Below, in pieces: positions 1-11,403 of a stretch of DNA of 64,000 nt. The translations under genes were made by a program, and so were the position numbers. The DNA is taken from the NCBI GenBank assembly GCA_964007475.1, contig OZ023273.1, positions 64,986,108-65,050,107 on the forward strand, given 5' to 3'. The notes under the pieces were generated by a model. The model worked only from the letters and a program-made list of their open reading frames with translations, had not been told where the DNA came from and made no database searches. The first letter of the stretch is position 1, and every line of letters starts with the position of its first letter. Source of the DNA: Hybos culiciformis. Lineage: Eukaryota > Arthropoda > Insecta > Diptera > Hybotidae.

Positions 1-681
1 ATAAATGTATTAGCAAAAATATAGAATTTTAAGTGCAACTTTTTGTCCACAAAGATTGCCTCGGCTGTCACTACTTTATGTGTGATTTTTCTGTTTGTGA
101 TTTTTTTTATACGATATTCTTTTAGTGTGAGTTCTTTTAGAAAAAAAATATTAGTAGGTATATGTACATAAATTTGCTAAAGAATAAACAATACATTAAT
201 ATCTGACAATCTACTAATGTGGCTTTTTGCACTGTAAGCAATGCATTTAATTCTTTTACCACTTTCTCGTTGTTTCACTACCAGATCCCAACAAAAAAAA
301 ATCAAAAGCGTGTGAAACAACGAGAGAGGTTAAAGAATCAAAGCCCCAATGACGTGAAATTTGTTCCTAAGTGTACTTCTATAGATTACATATTTTTTGC
401 TATTAGTAAAAAAAAAAGCTTTTCAATTGAACTTTTCATTTTAAGTTACTTTATAATAAAAAAAAATTATTACTTACCGTTAGTATTCCATTAACTATTC
501 GATTGTTAAGTTATGAAAAATACGTCAAAATTTTTTAAACCTAAAAAGAGTTACAATAATATACCTATATTATATAATAATTAAAAATTATATTTTTCTA
601 AATTGATTAGTTTAGATATGAAGTTTATTTGATAGCATAAAAAAATTTGTTTAATCGAAAGAATTTTGTTTTATATCAACA
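1..681. other. Upstream region of Ninjurin, no gene seen
   Basis: A+T-rich sequence with short homopolymer runs. No reading frame here shows a recognisable protein. It probably holds 5' untranslated or promoter sequence for the Ninjurin gene whose ATG lies at 682, but no convincing core promoter stands out. Confidence 0.4.
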
Positions 682-3600
682 ATGGCAGCTATTTTAAATG
701 AGATAATTAGACCAAATGAAACTGAAGTAAGATTTCAATAACATACAATAAGTATATACGAGTACAATGTTTTTTTAGATTTTACATAATTGAGGAAATT
801 AAATGTTAAAAAAACTCATTGATATTATTGATTTTTGAATAAAATTCATGGGAAATTTTACTTTTTTGAAAAAATAAATTAATAGTTTTCGTGGGAAAAA
901 TGATAATTGATTTAAGTAGAAGTCAATATATAATTTATTCCAAAAAAAAAATGTTTAAAAAATTTGTATATACCTACAGTTCGCGAATTATTATAGACGT
1001 CATGATTTAGGGTTGCCAGAAGTCCCGGTTTTCCGGGATTGTCCCGGTTTTCATGTCGTTTCGTGACGTCCCGAAAAAGGTTCTCGGGACGCTCAATTGT
1101 CTCGGTTTAACATTTTTGACCAAAAAAAAATTAATAAATTTATTAAAAATGTGCCACTTTGTTCAGGTTATGTTACGCTTTGCTTTCATTTTTCTAATTC
1201 TCGATCCTACATTACATCAATCCAGCCTATAAAGATATTGCAGGGTAGTATTTGTTTATTTATACATTTTTGTTTTTGTTTATTTAGCTGCAAGACTTGG
1301 CTGGAATTTGGCTGGTACCAATTTTTGTTAGTTAGCATCTTTTATTTATAAAAATTGGTTTACTAATTTCATTTTATATATTATTAGATTTATTTTATAC
1401 CTTCAAGTTCAAGCAGGCCAAAGAGAAAGTGCCAATTTCTAGAAAAATGTACTACAGAATTTCCTTTTATTAAAAAAGGAAAAATTTATACGGAAGCGTA
1501 TTGTAGGCATTGCAATTCAAGTTTTAGTATAAGTCATGGTTTATCCGACATTAAAAATCACATTCAAAGTCAGAAACACAAATCTGCAGTTGCTTCGGCA
1601 AGTAAATGAAATGAATATTTATATTTTTTGTTCCTAATTTGAGTTATTAATTTTAAGATATTATTTAATTACGTACTTGACCTTGTTACCATTATTACGG
1701 TCCTTTTTTTTATATTTATATTAAATAAAATATTTTTTTAATAAATTTTATTAATTTTGTAAAAAAAATCTTTTTGTCCCGGTTTGTAGTGGGGAAAATC
1801 TGGTAACCCTACATGATTGGATTTTCGATTTCATTCAAACTTTTTTTAATGGAAAAGTACATTATTTTGATGAAAATATTTTTGACTATACTTTCGAGTC
1901 TACCAAAATGTGTTAATTTATATGCATTCTTTCACTTTGTTTTGTCTTCGCGATGGAAAAATGTTTTGTCTTTGGTATGGTAAAAATGTTTGAAAAAATT
2001 AACACGCATGTCTTTTACTAGTTTGCGTGACCAAATATAATTCTAAAGTTCATATATAAATAATTTATATTTCTTAGTAGGCATATTCCAACACTTTTCA
2101 GATCTACTAATTCTACGGTTACCTTAATGAACCAATACAATGAAAATAAAATCATTTCCGTACATTACCTTTGTCTAAATATGCCTCTTAAATATATGTA
2201 ATACTTCTGCTATAGTTCGATAATTCAATGCATTTAATAATAATTCTTCTCATTCAATTAATAATAATAATAAAATTAGAGAATCATACAGCATATTATT
2301 AATTTACTTTAATTTTGTTATAAGAAAACAAAGCAAATTAACGTTTCAGTTGACCGACGCTGAAAAATATAAAAGTTATTTTTATTTTTAACATAATGGT
2401 TATTATCAAATAAGTTAATAAAATATAAATGTATGTACCTAGTGCTACATCTAAATCTAAACATAACCTACTAATTTAAATTCAATTTTTAATTTAACAA
2501 ACTATGCATTACTTAAGTATTTTCTCTTTTTATTTTTCAACAAATCATTAAGTTTTTATTTTTTTATTGAAAAATAAAAAAATAGGGAGAAACGAATGTA
2601 GGCTAAGTTTATTGAGTTATTAAATTTAAATTTTTTGTGGTAATAAATGGAACTAAGTTTATGGAGATGTTATATTGAAACTTCAAAATAGAAAAATTTC
2701 AAACTGTCAGAATTGCGAGACCGAGGACGAGACATATTATTTTTAACAATACTAATTCCTTATATCTAAAAAATGTTAAGTGCGAGAGCATAATAATAAA
2801 CTTGGAAAAATCGAATTCCATTCTACTCTTAATAGAGGTACTGTTGTAGTGTTGTAATTGAGAGCTATGTAAGGTATCAAGATAAACAACAAAGAGATGG
2901 ATTTCCATCTTCAAATATCTAGTGCAAATACTAATTATTATATCAATCTCATTCTAAAACTTTTTTACCTGGAATTGTTTTTGTATGTGATTTCAATTCC
3001 ATTACATAATAAAGCACTAATAAAGTCATATATTACGTGTCCTTGTTAAATTTTAATCAAAATTTTATTTTTTGTATATATTTTCAAGGCTTTGTTGATA
3101 AACAAAGCAAAAAAAAGTATTTATTATACTAATACGGTAGTATAAACTATGATATCGCATATAAAATATACCTAATAGTTATACATTAATCAAAATATGA
3201 TTTTTTTTGATTGGATTTTGTTTCCGAACAAGCTTTGAACATTAATTTCATATTATGCATATTAGTAAAAATGTGAGTAGGTAGAACCATAGATTAAGAA
3301 TACACAGAAGCTAACCATCTTTGTGTATTCTTAATCAATGGTAGAACGTAGAAGAATAAATAAAAAAATTCATATATTTGCAAAAATGGTGAAAATATAA
3401 TAGTTATTTAGAGTCATTTCTAATTGTGAATCAGAGACAAATAAACATTGAAAGAAAATTTGGGATATTTCTTTTTCCTAAAAATGTTAAAATGTATTAG
3501 TCGAAAACTTTTGATTTTGATTTAAGCTTTTTTAAGTGGAATGAATCAAAATCTAATCTAATAGAAACGTTATCGTAATTATAATTTATAATATAAGAAT

Positions 3601-6449
3601 AAAAACAAATTATTTGCTAAAAAAAATATTTACTTATTTATATATTTTTTCTTGTTTTTATTACTTTATTTTATATGAATAATCATTCAAATTATTTCAT
3701 AAATTGACTGCACTCCGATTCCTATAAAACCGATACAAGTATATTGCTCGATTATAAAAAATTTTATTTACCAACATTTTCATTAATTTCAGAAGCCAAA
3801 TAAAATGATAGGTGAATTTGTAAGTAAATATTTGATTTGACTATCTATTAAAGTTTGTAATTATTCGAGAAATATTTGGTATTAATTATTGGAGCTTCAA
3901 ATAATTGTATTTATAAATCAGAGATTGAAATCAAAGCTTTAGGTTCTACATGCATGAACCTAAAATATAAATAGGGAAAATAAATTTTTCGACGTGGAAC
4001 AACTTACAAATCTGTTCACATTCTCATATTTACCTTATCTAACGAAAATATGAATTTTCTATTTTTTAGATGAAGTCAATGGATGCCAATCGGTATGCAA
4101 CTAAAAAAACGATTGCTCAAGGTAAGCTGAAAAAAAAACGGACAAAAAAATTCAATATGAGATAGTTCAAAATTTTGTAAAAATAAGTGAAATTTTTATT
4201 CCTTTACTAAATAAAATATCTACATTTTAAATGTAATAGGTCTAGAAAATCTTTTTTATAAATTTTTTAATACCATATAAATATAACTTAGAAGAGAACA
4301 AAAAATCTTCAGAAAATTTAACTAAAGCATTTACCTAACTAAAAGCCAAAATTATTTTTTTTTAGGAATGTTGGATATTGCCCTATTGACAGCAAATGCA
4401 TCCCAATTGAAATACATTTTACAGGTTGGCCGAGATCATCAATTTTATACAATAATGTTAACTATGATCAGCGCCTCAATAATTTTACAAGTGAGGAAAT
4501 ACATAAATTATTTTTATATATTTTTTTCTATTTTATAAAAGTTGTGATGTCTTGGTTTTGGTTTAGCAGGTTTTGTGTTCGTCAGGGTTATTCATTGGCA
4601 GTTTTTTTTGTTTTTTTTTGATAAATATATTATTGCGTTCCAAACAATATATTATTGCGTTCCAAACAAAATCAAGTGCCTTACAATTATTTTGTTAAGT
4701 TTTAATTTTTTAACTGTCTGAAAATGTAGGTATTATCTGGTATCTTGAATATGTCATGCAGTTTGATGAGGGATTGCCGATTACACATTGAAACTTATCG
4801 AAAATCAGCGGAATCTATTAATAATGTAAGAACGGGATTTGCGCTTTTTACGACAGGTGCGAAATAATGCTAAATATAAATCTGTGTATATTCATGAAAT
4901 TCATAACTTTTATTTTGTTTTGCAGTCCTAAATATTTTTATATCAGCTTTTGACGCTACAAGTCCACCCATGCTTCACATTCCAAAGCCTGACTCATGAG
5001 TTTTAAAAGATAATCTAATATTATCAATCAAGAAGATAGTAAAAAGCTTATTTGCAGAATATTTGTTCATACCTTTATTTATAAGACATTTAATTAAGTA
5101 AGATTTTATAACAAAATTGTATTTATTACGATTTTTATTTGTTTCTCATGGTGACGAGAATATAAGACCCTCAAATTCAAATACTCTAAACTAAAGTCTA
5201 AAAAATAAATTTATTCTAATTAAATTAATATATACATACATGATAATATTAACATATTGAATTAATTGGAATCTCTATATATGTATATAGCTTATTGTTG
5301 GTGCCCTATTTGTTATAATTGGAAGTTTAAATTTGAATCGGCAACGTGATCAAACTTCAGCAATCATTTTAAATGATTTAATTTTAGTTGTAATTTTTAT
5401 TATATCAATTTTAAATGTTATAATAAGTGGATTTGGAATGGAAAACTCTTCACAACCATTGGCATTATTGCAACCGTCCGCATTACACCAAGATAAAGGA
5501 CCTTAAATAAATAATTTTTTTGTGGTAAAACTGTTGAATTTCAAAAGTTAACTTCTGTGAATAGAAAAAGAATTCAAATTTTATGTTTAGATTCAAAAGT
5601 ATAATCAAAAAAGCTAAAATACAATAAATGTATAATGCAGCTAATCAAAATAATTTATTAATATTATTTTAAAATAAACTAAGGAAATTGTGATTAAAGA
5701 GATTAGAAAAAAATTTTCACGAAAAAAGCTAGAATTTATTTAATGTTCTCGTTTCGTTTGGCGTAATACAGAAAATTTTCAAATGGTAAATAAAGCATCC
5801 GAGCAACATATTTTATTTTGCACCAAGAGTAAAATTAACACTAACAATGCATGTATTTTATTTTTATAATTATCATTTAAAATTCCCGTAATTTCATTAC
5901 TTCAAAAGGATTTTATTTATATTGTCAAACAAACCATGCGATTGATTTGCACTGCAACATTATTTTCGAATTCGTAAAGCATTGTCATTATACAAAAGCC
6001 AATTAATTGCGCAAGGGTCTACAGACCTTTTAATATAAATATTTCAAAGATTTTTAATTATAAATCATTTATCTTTATAAATGTTTAGAAATTATCATTC
6101 TTATGTTATTATGTGAATAATTTTGTTGAGCTTTGTATTACAGTTCATATTATACATAACTGCATTACTTAATTTATTATTGCAAAGGGGGTTCGAAGTA
6201 AATTAAATCTCTAGAACAAATTTTTTAAATAACCATTAATGATTATCATTTAACAATCACTAACAGATAATTATTGGACTTTTACTACTGATACAAGGAT
6301 TTCTTTCATATCAAAAGAAGAAAGATCAAAATATTGCAGAAATATTAAACCACATAACTTTATTTTTAATTTTTTTGACATCGTTCATTGATATACTTAA
6401 AATTGGTTTTGGTTTTGATCCAGCTGAGCCAAAACCTAAAGAACAATAA
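682..6449 (+). CDS. Ninjurin family membrane protein, alternatively spliced
   Basis: Ninjurins are small two-helix plasma-membrane proteins. Vertebrate NINJ1 oligomerises to rupture the membrane in lytic cell death and was first known as an adhesion protein; flies have NijA, NijB and NijC. Coding exons read on the + strand: 682-726 (15 codons, ATG in context CAACAATGG), optional 3793-3819 (9 codons), 4070-4121, 4366-4490, then one of three alternative 3' ends (4730-4856 plus 4926-4999; 5291-5506; 6267-6449). All junctions are GT-AG and in phase. The diagnostic family block is clear: NRYATKKTIAQGMLDIALL followed by TANASQLKYIL, the amphipathic helix region ahead of the membrane helices. The constant part is 83 aa; full isoforms are 149, 154 and 143 aa, close to the family's usual ~150 aa. 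Intron 1 carries a hAT-like element. Which fly paralogue it corresponds to cannot be settled by eye; an unseen 5' exon upstream of the window is possible. Confidence 0.9.
1008..1811 (+). mobile_element. Non-autonomous hAT-like element in Ninjurin intron 1
   Basis: Imperfect terminal inverted repeats TAGGGTTGCCAGA at the left and TCTGGTAACCCTA at the right enclose 804 bp. The flanks carry a perfect 7-bp direct repeat CATGATT (1001-1007 and 1812-1818). The subterminal parts repeat 'tcccggtttt' motifs. The interior keeps a transposase zinc-finger fragment (1445-1609). The terminal sequence and finger type are those of hAT/BED elements; the 7-bp rather than 8-bp target duplication is unusual for hAT. 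Confidence 0.75.
1445..1609 (+). pseudogene. BED/hAT-type zinc-finger fragment of a transposase
   Basis: One frame gives 54 codons ending in TGA at 1607-1609. The peptide holds a Cys-x2-Cys ... His-x4-His arrangement (YCRHCNSSFSISHG, then IKNHIQSQKHKSAV), the pattern of the N-terminal finger in insect and vertebrate ZBED/hAT transposases. The catalytic domain is absent, so this is a deletion relic inside the 1008-1811 element. Confidence 0.7.
3288..3340. mobile_element. 53-bp palindromic MITE remnant (catagattaag family)
   Basis: Ends CATAGATTAAGAATACACA and TGTGTATTCTTAATCAATG are inverted repeats with only about 15 bp between them. The insertion is flanked by a perfect 7-bp repeat GTAGAAC (3281-3287, 3341-3347). 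The same ends bound the larger copy at 33902-34119. Confidence 0.7.
4624..4667 (+). repeat. 22-bp exact tandem duplication
   Basis: Two adjacent identical copies of a 22-bp unit containing 'ttattgcgttccaaac', in the Ninjurin intron just before alternative end A. Confidence 0.85.
4730..4999 (+). CDS. Ninjurin alternative 3' end A (two exons)
   Basis: Exons 4730-4856 and 4926-4999 (stop TGA 4997-4999) join in phase after the constant exon ending at 4490 (phase 0). They encode 66 residues: the end of the first membrane helix, a polar loop rich in Arg, Lys and Glu, and a second hydrophobic helix ending VLNIFISAFDATSPP, which matches the family pattern VVNIFITAFG. This end differs from the other two in being split by an intron (4857-4925) and in having two Cys residues in the first helix. 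An AATAAA lies about 200 bases downstream near 5205. Confidence 0.8.
5291..5506 (+). CDS. Ninjurin alternative 3' end B
   Basis: Single exon after the acceptor TATATAG at 5284-5290, in phase with the constant part, stop TAA 5504-5506. It encodes 71 residues: LIVGALFVIIGSLNL, a short basic loop (NRQRDQ), then a second membrane helix ending NVIISGFGMENSSQP, close to the family's ITAFG motif, and a short polar tail. The stop codon itself overlaps an AATAAA-like string (TAAATAAATAA), and another AATAAA occurs near 5622. The length and motif make this look like the most canonical of the three ends. Confidence 0.8.
   Translation, partial: LIVGALFVIIGSLNLNRQRDQTSAIILNDLILVVIFIISILNVIISGFGMENSSQPLALLQPSALHQDKGP
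6267..6449 (+). CDS. Ninjurin alternative 3' end C
   Basis: Single exon after the acceptor AACAG at 6262-6266, in phase, stop TAA 6447-6449. It encodes 60 residues: IIIGLLLLIQGFLSY, a Lys-rich loop (QKKKDQN), a second hydrophobic helix, and the terminal motif KIGFGFDPAEPKP. It is the most diverged of the three in helix 2 (FLIFLTSFIDILKIGFGF) and has the shortest tail. AATAAA signals follow near 6480 and 6800. Confidence 0.78.
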   Translation: MIIGLLLLIQGFLSYQKKKDQNIAEILNHITLFLIFLTSFIDILKIGFGFDPAEPKPKEQ

Positions 6450-7074
6450 TTTCAAATAAACAACTAACTAGTTTTAGCAATAAAAATAACATTAAATTAT
6501 AACTATATGTAGATTATATAATGAAATAATTGTATTAATTGGCTTTTTTACCTTATTTTATATGAACATTTTGCTTCATACTAATTTAAAAATATAAACT
6601 AAATTCTAGAAAACACTTTGTTATGTATTCGTAATAAAAGTCATTTACATGGATTTGATATTACATTTACGATTAGAAATTAATGAACTCAATGGTGGAT
6701 ATTATTGTATATATACCTAGATATAAGATATAACTTTTTAAGAAAAAATATGTGGAATAATTTAGTTTTAACAATTTAAGCAATTTGATGTTTAAATCAA
6801 TAAAATAATTTTTTACACAAATTCATTGCTTTTTAATTATTAGGTATGTATTTATGATCGAAAATAAGAGGAATTGTAAAGAATGCTCACAACTATACTC
6901 CTATTAGAACTATTTCCAAAGATGTAGATGACAAACCTATAAGATAGGCCTAAGAAAATTATTTTCATTCCGCCAAAACTTGTAACGCGTTTGAACAAAA
7001 AACATCTGAAAAAAAATTATAAATCTACAGAGTGACCGTACTTATTTTTTTATAATATTTTATAAGACAAATAT

Positions 7075-7190
7075 TAGTGCTTCACCCTTAAAAAAATTTA
7101 AAAATTTCAAATTCTGAATTTCAAATTCATAATAGTGCTTCACTCTTAAAAAAATTTAGAAATTTCAAATTCTGAATTTCAAATTTCTAA
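7075..7190 (+). repeat. 58-bp tandem duplication
   Basis: Two adjacent near-identical copies starting 'tagtgcttcac' at 7075 and 7133, differing at a few bases. It directly precedes the palindromic array. Confidence 0.8.
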
Positions 7191-7259
7191 TGTATTTTGT
7201 TAGTTGTAAAATTTCAAATTTTTTTTTGATGTGTGAATTTCAAATACACGCCTCAGAGG

Positions 7260-7985
7260 GAGGTTGGACATTTGTCCGCGATTTGTTTTTGTATCGCGGA
7301 CATCAAAATGACATTTGTCCGCGATTCGAAATGACTTTTGTCCGCCGCAGCCAAATGTCATTTTGCAAAATGTCATTTGTCCGCGATAAAAATTAATCGC
7401 GGACAAATGACATTTTGCAAAATGACATTTGTCCGCTAAATATCTGAAAAATTAATCGCGGACAAATGACATTTTGAAAAATGACATTTGTCCGCTAAAA
7501 ATCTGAAAAATCAATCGCGGACAAATGACATTTTCCAAAATGACATTTGTCCGCTAAAAATTTTAAAAATCAATCGCGGACAAATGACATTTTGCAAAAT
7601 GACATTTGTCCGCTAAAAATTTGAGGCTAAAGTGCAGATGACGTGAACCACTCAGAATCGGCCCAACCAGAGGGAGGTTGAGGGCAGCGGGTGGACTGCT
7701 GGTTGGTCAGTGGGATTTGCGGCATCAGCCATTTTGCAAAATGACATTTGTCCGCTAAAAATTTGAAAAATCAATCGCGGACAAATGACATTTAGGATTT
7801 AGCAAAATGACATTTTTCCGCTGAAGTTTGAAAATTCAATCGGGGACATTTGTCCGCTCATTTTGAGACATTTGTCCGCGGCGGACAAATGTCATTTTAC
7901 AATCGCGGACAAATGTTATTTTGTAAAATGACATTTGTCCGCGAAGTTTTCCATACAAATTTCATCGCGGACAAATGTCACGGCG
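7260..7985. repeat. Array of 59-bp palindromic repeats ('gcggacaaatgacatttt')
   Basis: The core reads GCGGACAAATGACATTTT then GC then AAAATGACATTTGTCCGC, an almost perfect inverted repeat whose arms each contain the smaller palindrome AAATG-A-CATTT. Four units run with an exact 59-bp period (TCGC at 7397, 7456, 7515, 7574), separated by 'taaaaatctgaaaaatcaa'. A G+C-richer insert (about 7621-7735) interrupts, then degenerate units continue to 7985. The string 'cagagggaggttg' occurs both before the array (7252) and inside the insert (7670). No coding potential is convincing: the 68-codon frames on both strands are by-products of the repeats. Confidence 0.9.
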
Positions 7986-7999
7986 CCCTTTTAACCTGG

Positions 8000-8680
8000 A
8001 CACTGCTCTGCTACTCATAACTAAGACGACTGCTAGCTGCTGTACCGCTTCAACTTTATCTGAGACTTGGTAGCCAAAAAAAATAAAATTTGTTAATTTT
8101 CTTTATCAGCCTACACGTCATACGCCTCTCAAATTATCATTCGTTCGGCGCACAAACTTTTTTTTAACAAGCCGAAAAAAAATTAAAAAAAATAAAAAAA
8201 TTAAATATTAAAAATCCAATTTAATTAATTTGTTCAGTTTTCTTTAATTAATTTTAGAATTTTTTTTATTAATTTAATTGTTGTAAATTTAAAATTAAGT
8301 TAAAAAAAAAAAACAAGTGCATATCCCTTTTAAAACGTCCAAAAAAAAAAAAAAATTAAAGAAAAAAGCAAGAGAATCTTAAAAAAAAAAAATAAAATAA
8401 TAAAAATATTATTTATTAAAAAATAAAACAAAAATTTATACCGAAGACGAATAAAGTAAAAAAAAAAAAAAAATTAATGGTATTTATTTATTTAATTTAT
8501 TTCATTTGAAATTTTATTTACAAAAGACCAAACCGCCCGTAATTTATCATCGTAGTCGAAATTATTCCACCATGAAAGACCACATTAACTTTTTTTTTTT
8601 GCTCAGCAGCAGCAGCAGCAGAACCAAAAGAAATCATCATTGAGATAGATACTAGTGGATATGGATAAAAGACGATGGCT
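8000..8680 (+). promoter_or_regulatory. Putative transcription start and A-rich 5' leader ending in a splice donor
   Basis: A locally G+C-richer stretch with 'tcattcgttcggcgcac' near 8140 resembles an insect initiator region. It is followed by a long A-rich leader-like tract, a (CAG)n run near 8605, and ACGATGGCT immediately before the strong donor GTAAGT at 8681. If used as a first exon, ATG GCT ends in phase 0 and could join Axin exon 2 (40930, also phase 0), or the exon could be purely untranslated. No other + strand gene lies between here and Axin. This is inference; transcript data are needed. Confidence 0.3.
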
Positions 8681-10659
8681 GTAAGTATTTTTTTTTTTTG
8701 TAACCTAATAATTCTAGCTTTACAACAACGTTGTAACGATCTGACGTTTTTTAAACCTTAATTTTCGACAAATTCCTTAAGAAGCATGAAGGGCTACCGA
8801 ATTTTATATTTTAAGTTTTATTTTATTTTAAGTATTAAATAGGTAGGTAGGTATTTTCAATAATAAAAGATCGCGAAATGAGATGGCGAGAAGATGCTTG
8901 AAAATGTAAATAAATTATTTTTTTTTTGTTGCGAATGCCTCTAATTAAAAGAAGAAGTATAGATGATTAATTTTTTTCGTTAAAGAGAGTTCCAATCATC
9001 TAACGATAGGTTTTCCAAAGATTAAGTTTCCATCAGGTACCTACCTACTGTTTTAAAACATTCTTAGATGCTTGTACCTACTTATTTACATTAGGTATAT
9101 ACCAATAACTAGTATATGGGCATCTAGGTGGGGAGGTTGGTTGATTGGTGGAATGGATATTGTAATTTGATAGGTAACCTAACTCAAAAGAATAGGTAAC
9201 CTAACTCAAAAGAATAGGTACCTATTTCCTGCGCCACATTGAAAAAAAAAAATTGTTATATTTTATATACGTTATTATTTCCATACTGCTACACCTTTTA
9301 ACTTACCTATCATTTGTATAGGTAGGTAAGTACTCATCTTTAATTCACTTTGTTGATTATTATCCTAATAGTTCGCTTGTACCTACAAACGTACCTAAAA
9401 TCAATACAGTTCCAACAAAATAAAAATAAAACATTAATTACATTTATTTAGAGAGGCATTAGTTTTTGCCAACCTAGTTTCATTTATTAGGTTTTTTTTT
9501 TTTGTTTGAGAAACATAAATAAAATTTTTATAAAATACTTAGGTCTAAATTTTTCGAAAATAGGTACTTACGTATTTTCAACTTTGTTGTGTAACTTGTG
9601 CTTAAGTAATTTAAAAATTCAATCAAACAAATTAATAAGGTTGATAATAAATATTTTAAATAATACTTATCGATAATTTCTTGACAGGTATATAGGCAAT
9701 AGGCATAGTTACCTCGTGTAGACATTTGAATCTTCGAAATAAACTTAATTATTAAAAAATCATATTGCATTAATTTTTTTATTTAATGTCAAGGACCTTA
9801 TTATATCTCTAGAATTTACTTAAACTTATAGCAAGGTGAATGAGTGGTTTAAATCAGGTTTTTCATTGTTACGGAATATCTAGTTATAATTGTATAGTTT
9901 TCTGATCAATTATATAGTGATTTCTCCGGCTTGGAATGCTATGAAACATATACATTTTATACTAAGTATCCAAGTATTCCTGGTTATAACTTACGGTAGG
10001 TACGTATCTCCATTTATAAGTAAGTATAGGTACTTACCTTACGTAGGATAATTTAAAAAAGTTAAAAGAAAGAAAATAAATTAAATTATTAAAATTCGTA
10101 ATAAAATAATTAAATATTTTATTCCTTGATCTACCTACGAAAAAAAAAAATAAAGAAAAATTATGGGAAAATTATGATACTTCTTGTTTTTGCTTTAGAA
10201 AGAAGATAAAAAAAAAAAACTATCAATGTGAAAAAAATTTCTTTGATCTTCTTCTTTATTTTTTTTTTTTTTCAATATTTTATAAAAATTAAAAGAGAAA
10301 AAAAAAATTGTGTTTTTCAATGAAATAAAATACAATAATTAATTAGCTTTTTGGCGCGAGACAAAAAAAAAGAAAAAGTAAAGAAAATTGGAAAAATTTC
10401 GAAACAAATTAAATAAGAAAAAATATTTCTTTTTTTTTGTTTATGTGAAAATAAATAATTTTTATAAATTAATAATTTATCATTAATATTTATTACTGAT
10501 TAAAATAAAAATTAAATTGTAGAACTTTTTGATCATAATACTTAGTGTCTTGTGTTTTTTTTTTTTATTATTTAAATGAAGCAATTAAAATTATTTATGA
10601 ATTAAAACTTTAGAACAGTGTTGTAGGTAGGTGAAGAAGAAACATATGTACCGTACATT
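8681..10659. other. Gene-free stretch
   Basis: A+T-rich sequence with many 'aggtaggtacct' strings and homopolymers. A 25-bp tandem duplication ('aggtaacctaactcaaaag...') sits at about 9172-9222. No convincing gene, RNA or mobile element was recognised. Confidence 0.5.
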
Positions 10660-11403
10660 CGACCCATCCAAGGAAGATGTTGATAAGTCGAAAATCATAG
10701 TTTTGAGAAAAACGCAATTTAGTTCAAAATTTGAATACACAGGATGTTTATGGTTCGATTTCAACGAAACTCACGGCATATGATAAAGAGCTTGAGCATG
10801 TTTAGGACACAATTTCTTGACTCTTTATTCAAACTAAAAAGTACTATTTTTTACAAAAACAACTTAATGCACTGCACTGTTTTCATTATTACAGATTGGT
10901 ATGTCGAGTTGTAAACATAATGAAGTAATTCCCGCCTTTTTTGCTGTCACACTCCATGTAAAATGTTGCCAACTCTATTTATAACCGATTGGATTATTTT
11001 TTGTCCAAGTAAAAAGTTTATAAAATCCAACTCCGGGTTGACAAGTAAGTGTAAAACTGTTAAGAACTCACCGAAAGTTTTTGTAATATGTTTACAACTC
11101 TAGATACAACCGTAAGAATTCAAAAAAAGTACGTGCATTAAATTGATAAATCTATATAACAATTATTTAAAAACTATTTTGTAATGTAAAAAGTTGATAA
11201 CTGCTTTTATCAACTTTTTGCAGGCAGATTTAAGAGCTAAACTAACAATGCATTACGTTGTTTTTGAACTTATTTCAGCGATAGTTTTGGTTACAAAAAA
11301 ACCGGTTTTTGATTCAGATAGGAAAATTTATTAGCTTACGTATTACAACACTCCCGTAAGAAGTTGACAAGTCGACTTATCAACATCTTCCTTGGATGGG
11401 TCG
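10660..11403. mobile_element. 744-bp MITE with 31-bp inverted repeats
   Basis: The left end CGACCCATCCAAGGAAGATG and the right end CATCTTCCTTGGATGGGTCG are exact inverted repeats, continuing inward through 'ttgataagtcga'. The interior has no recognisable transposase. A clear target-site duplication is not visible, so the superfamily is unassigned. Confidence 0.75.

Noticed and set aside
7190..7406. Overlapping 68-codon frames on both strands
   Set aside because: Both arise from the palindromic repeat array, which reads similarly on either strand.
8604..8625. (CAG)n as a coding polyglutamine tract
   Set aside because: No long frame surrounds it; it sits in the A-rich leader-like tract.
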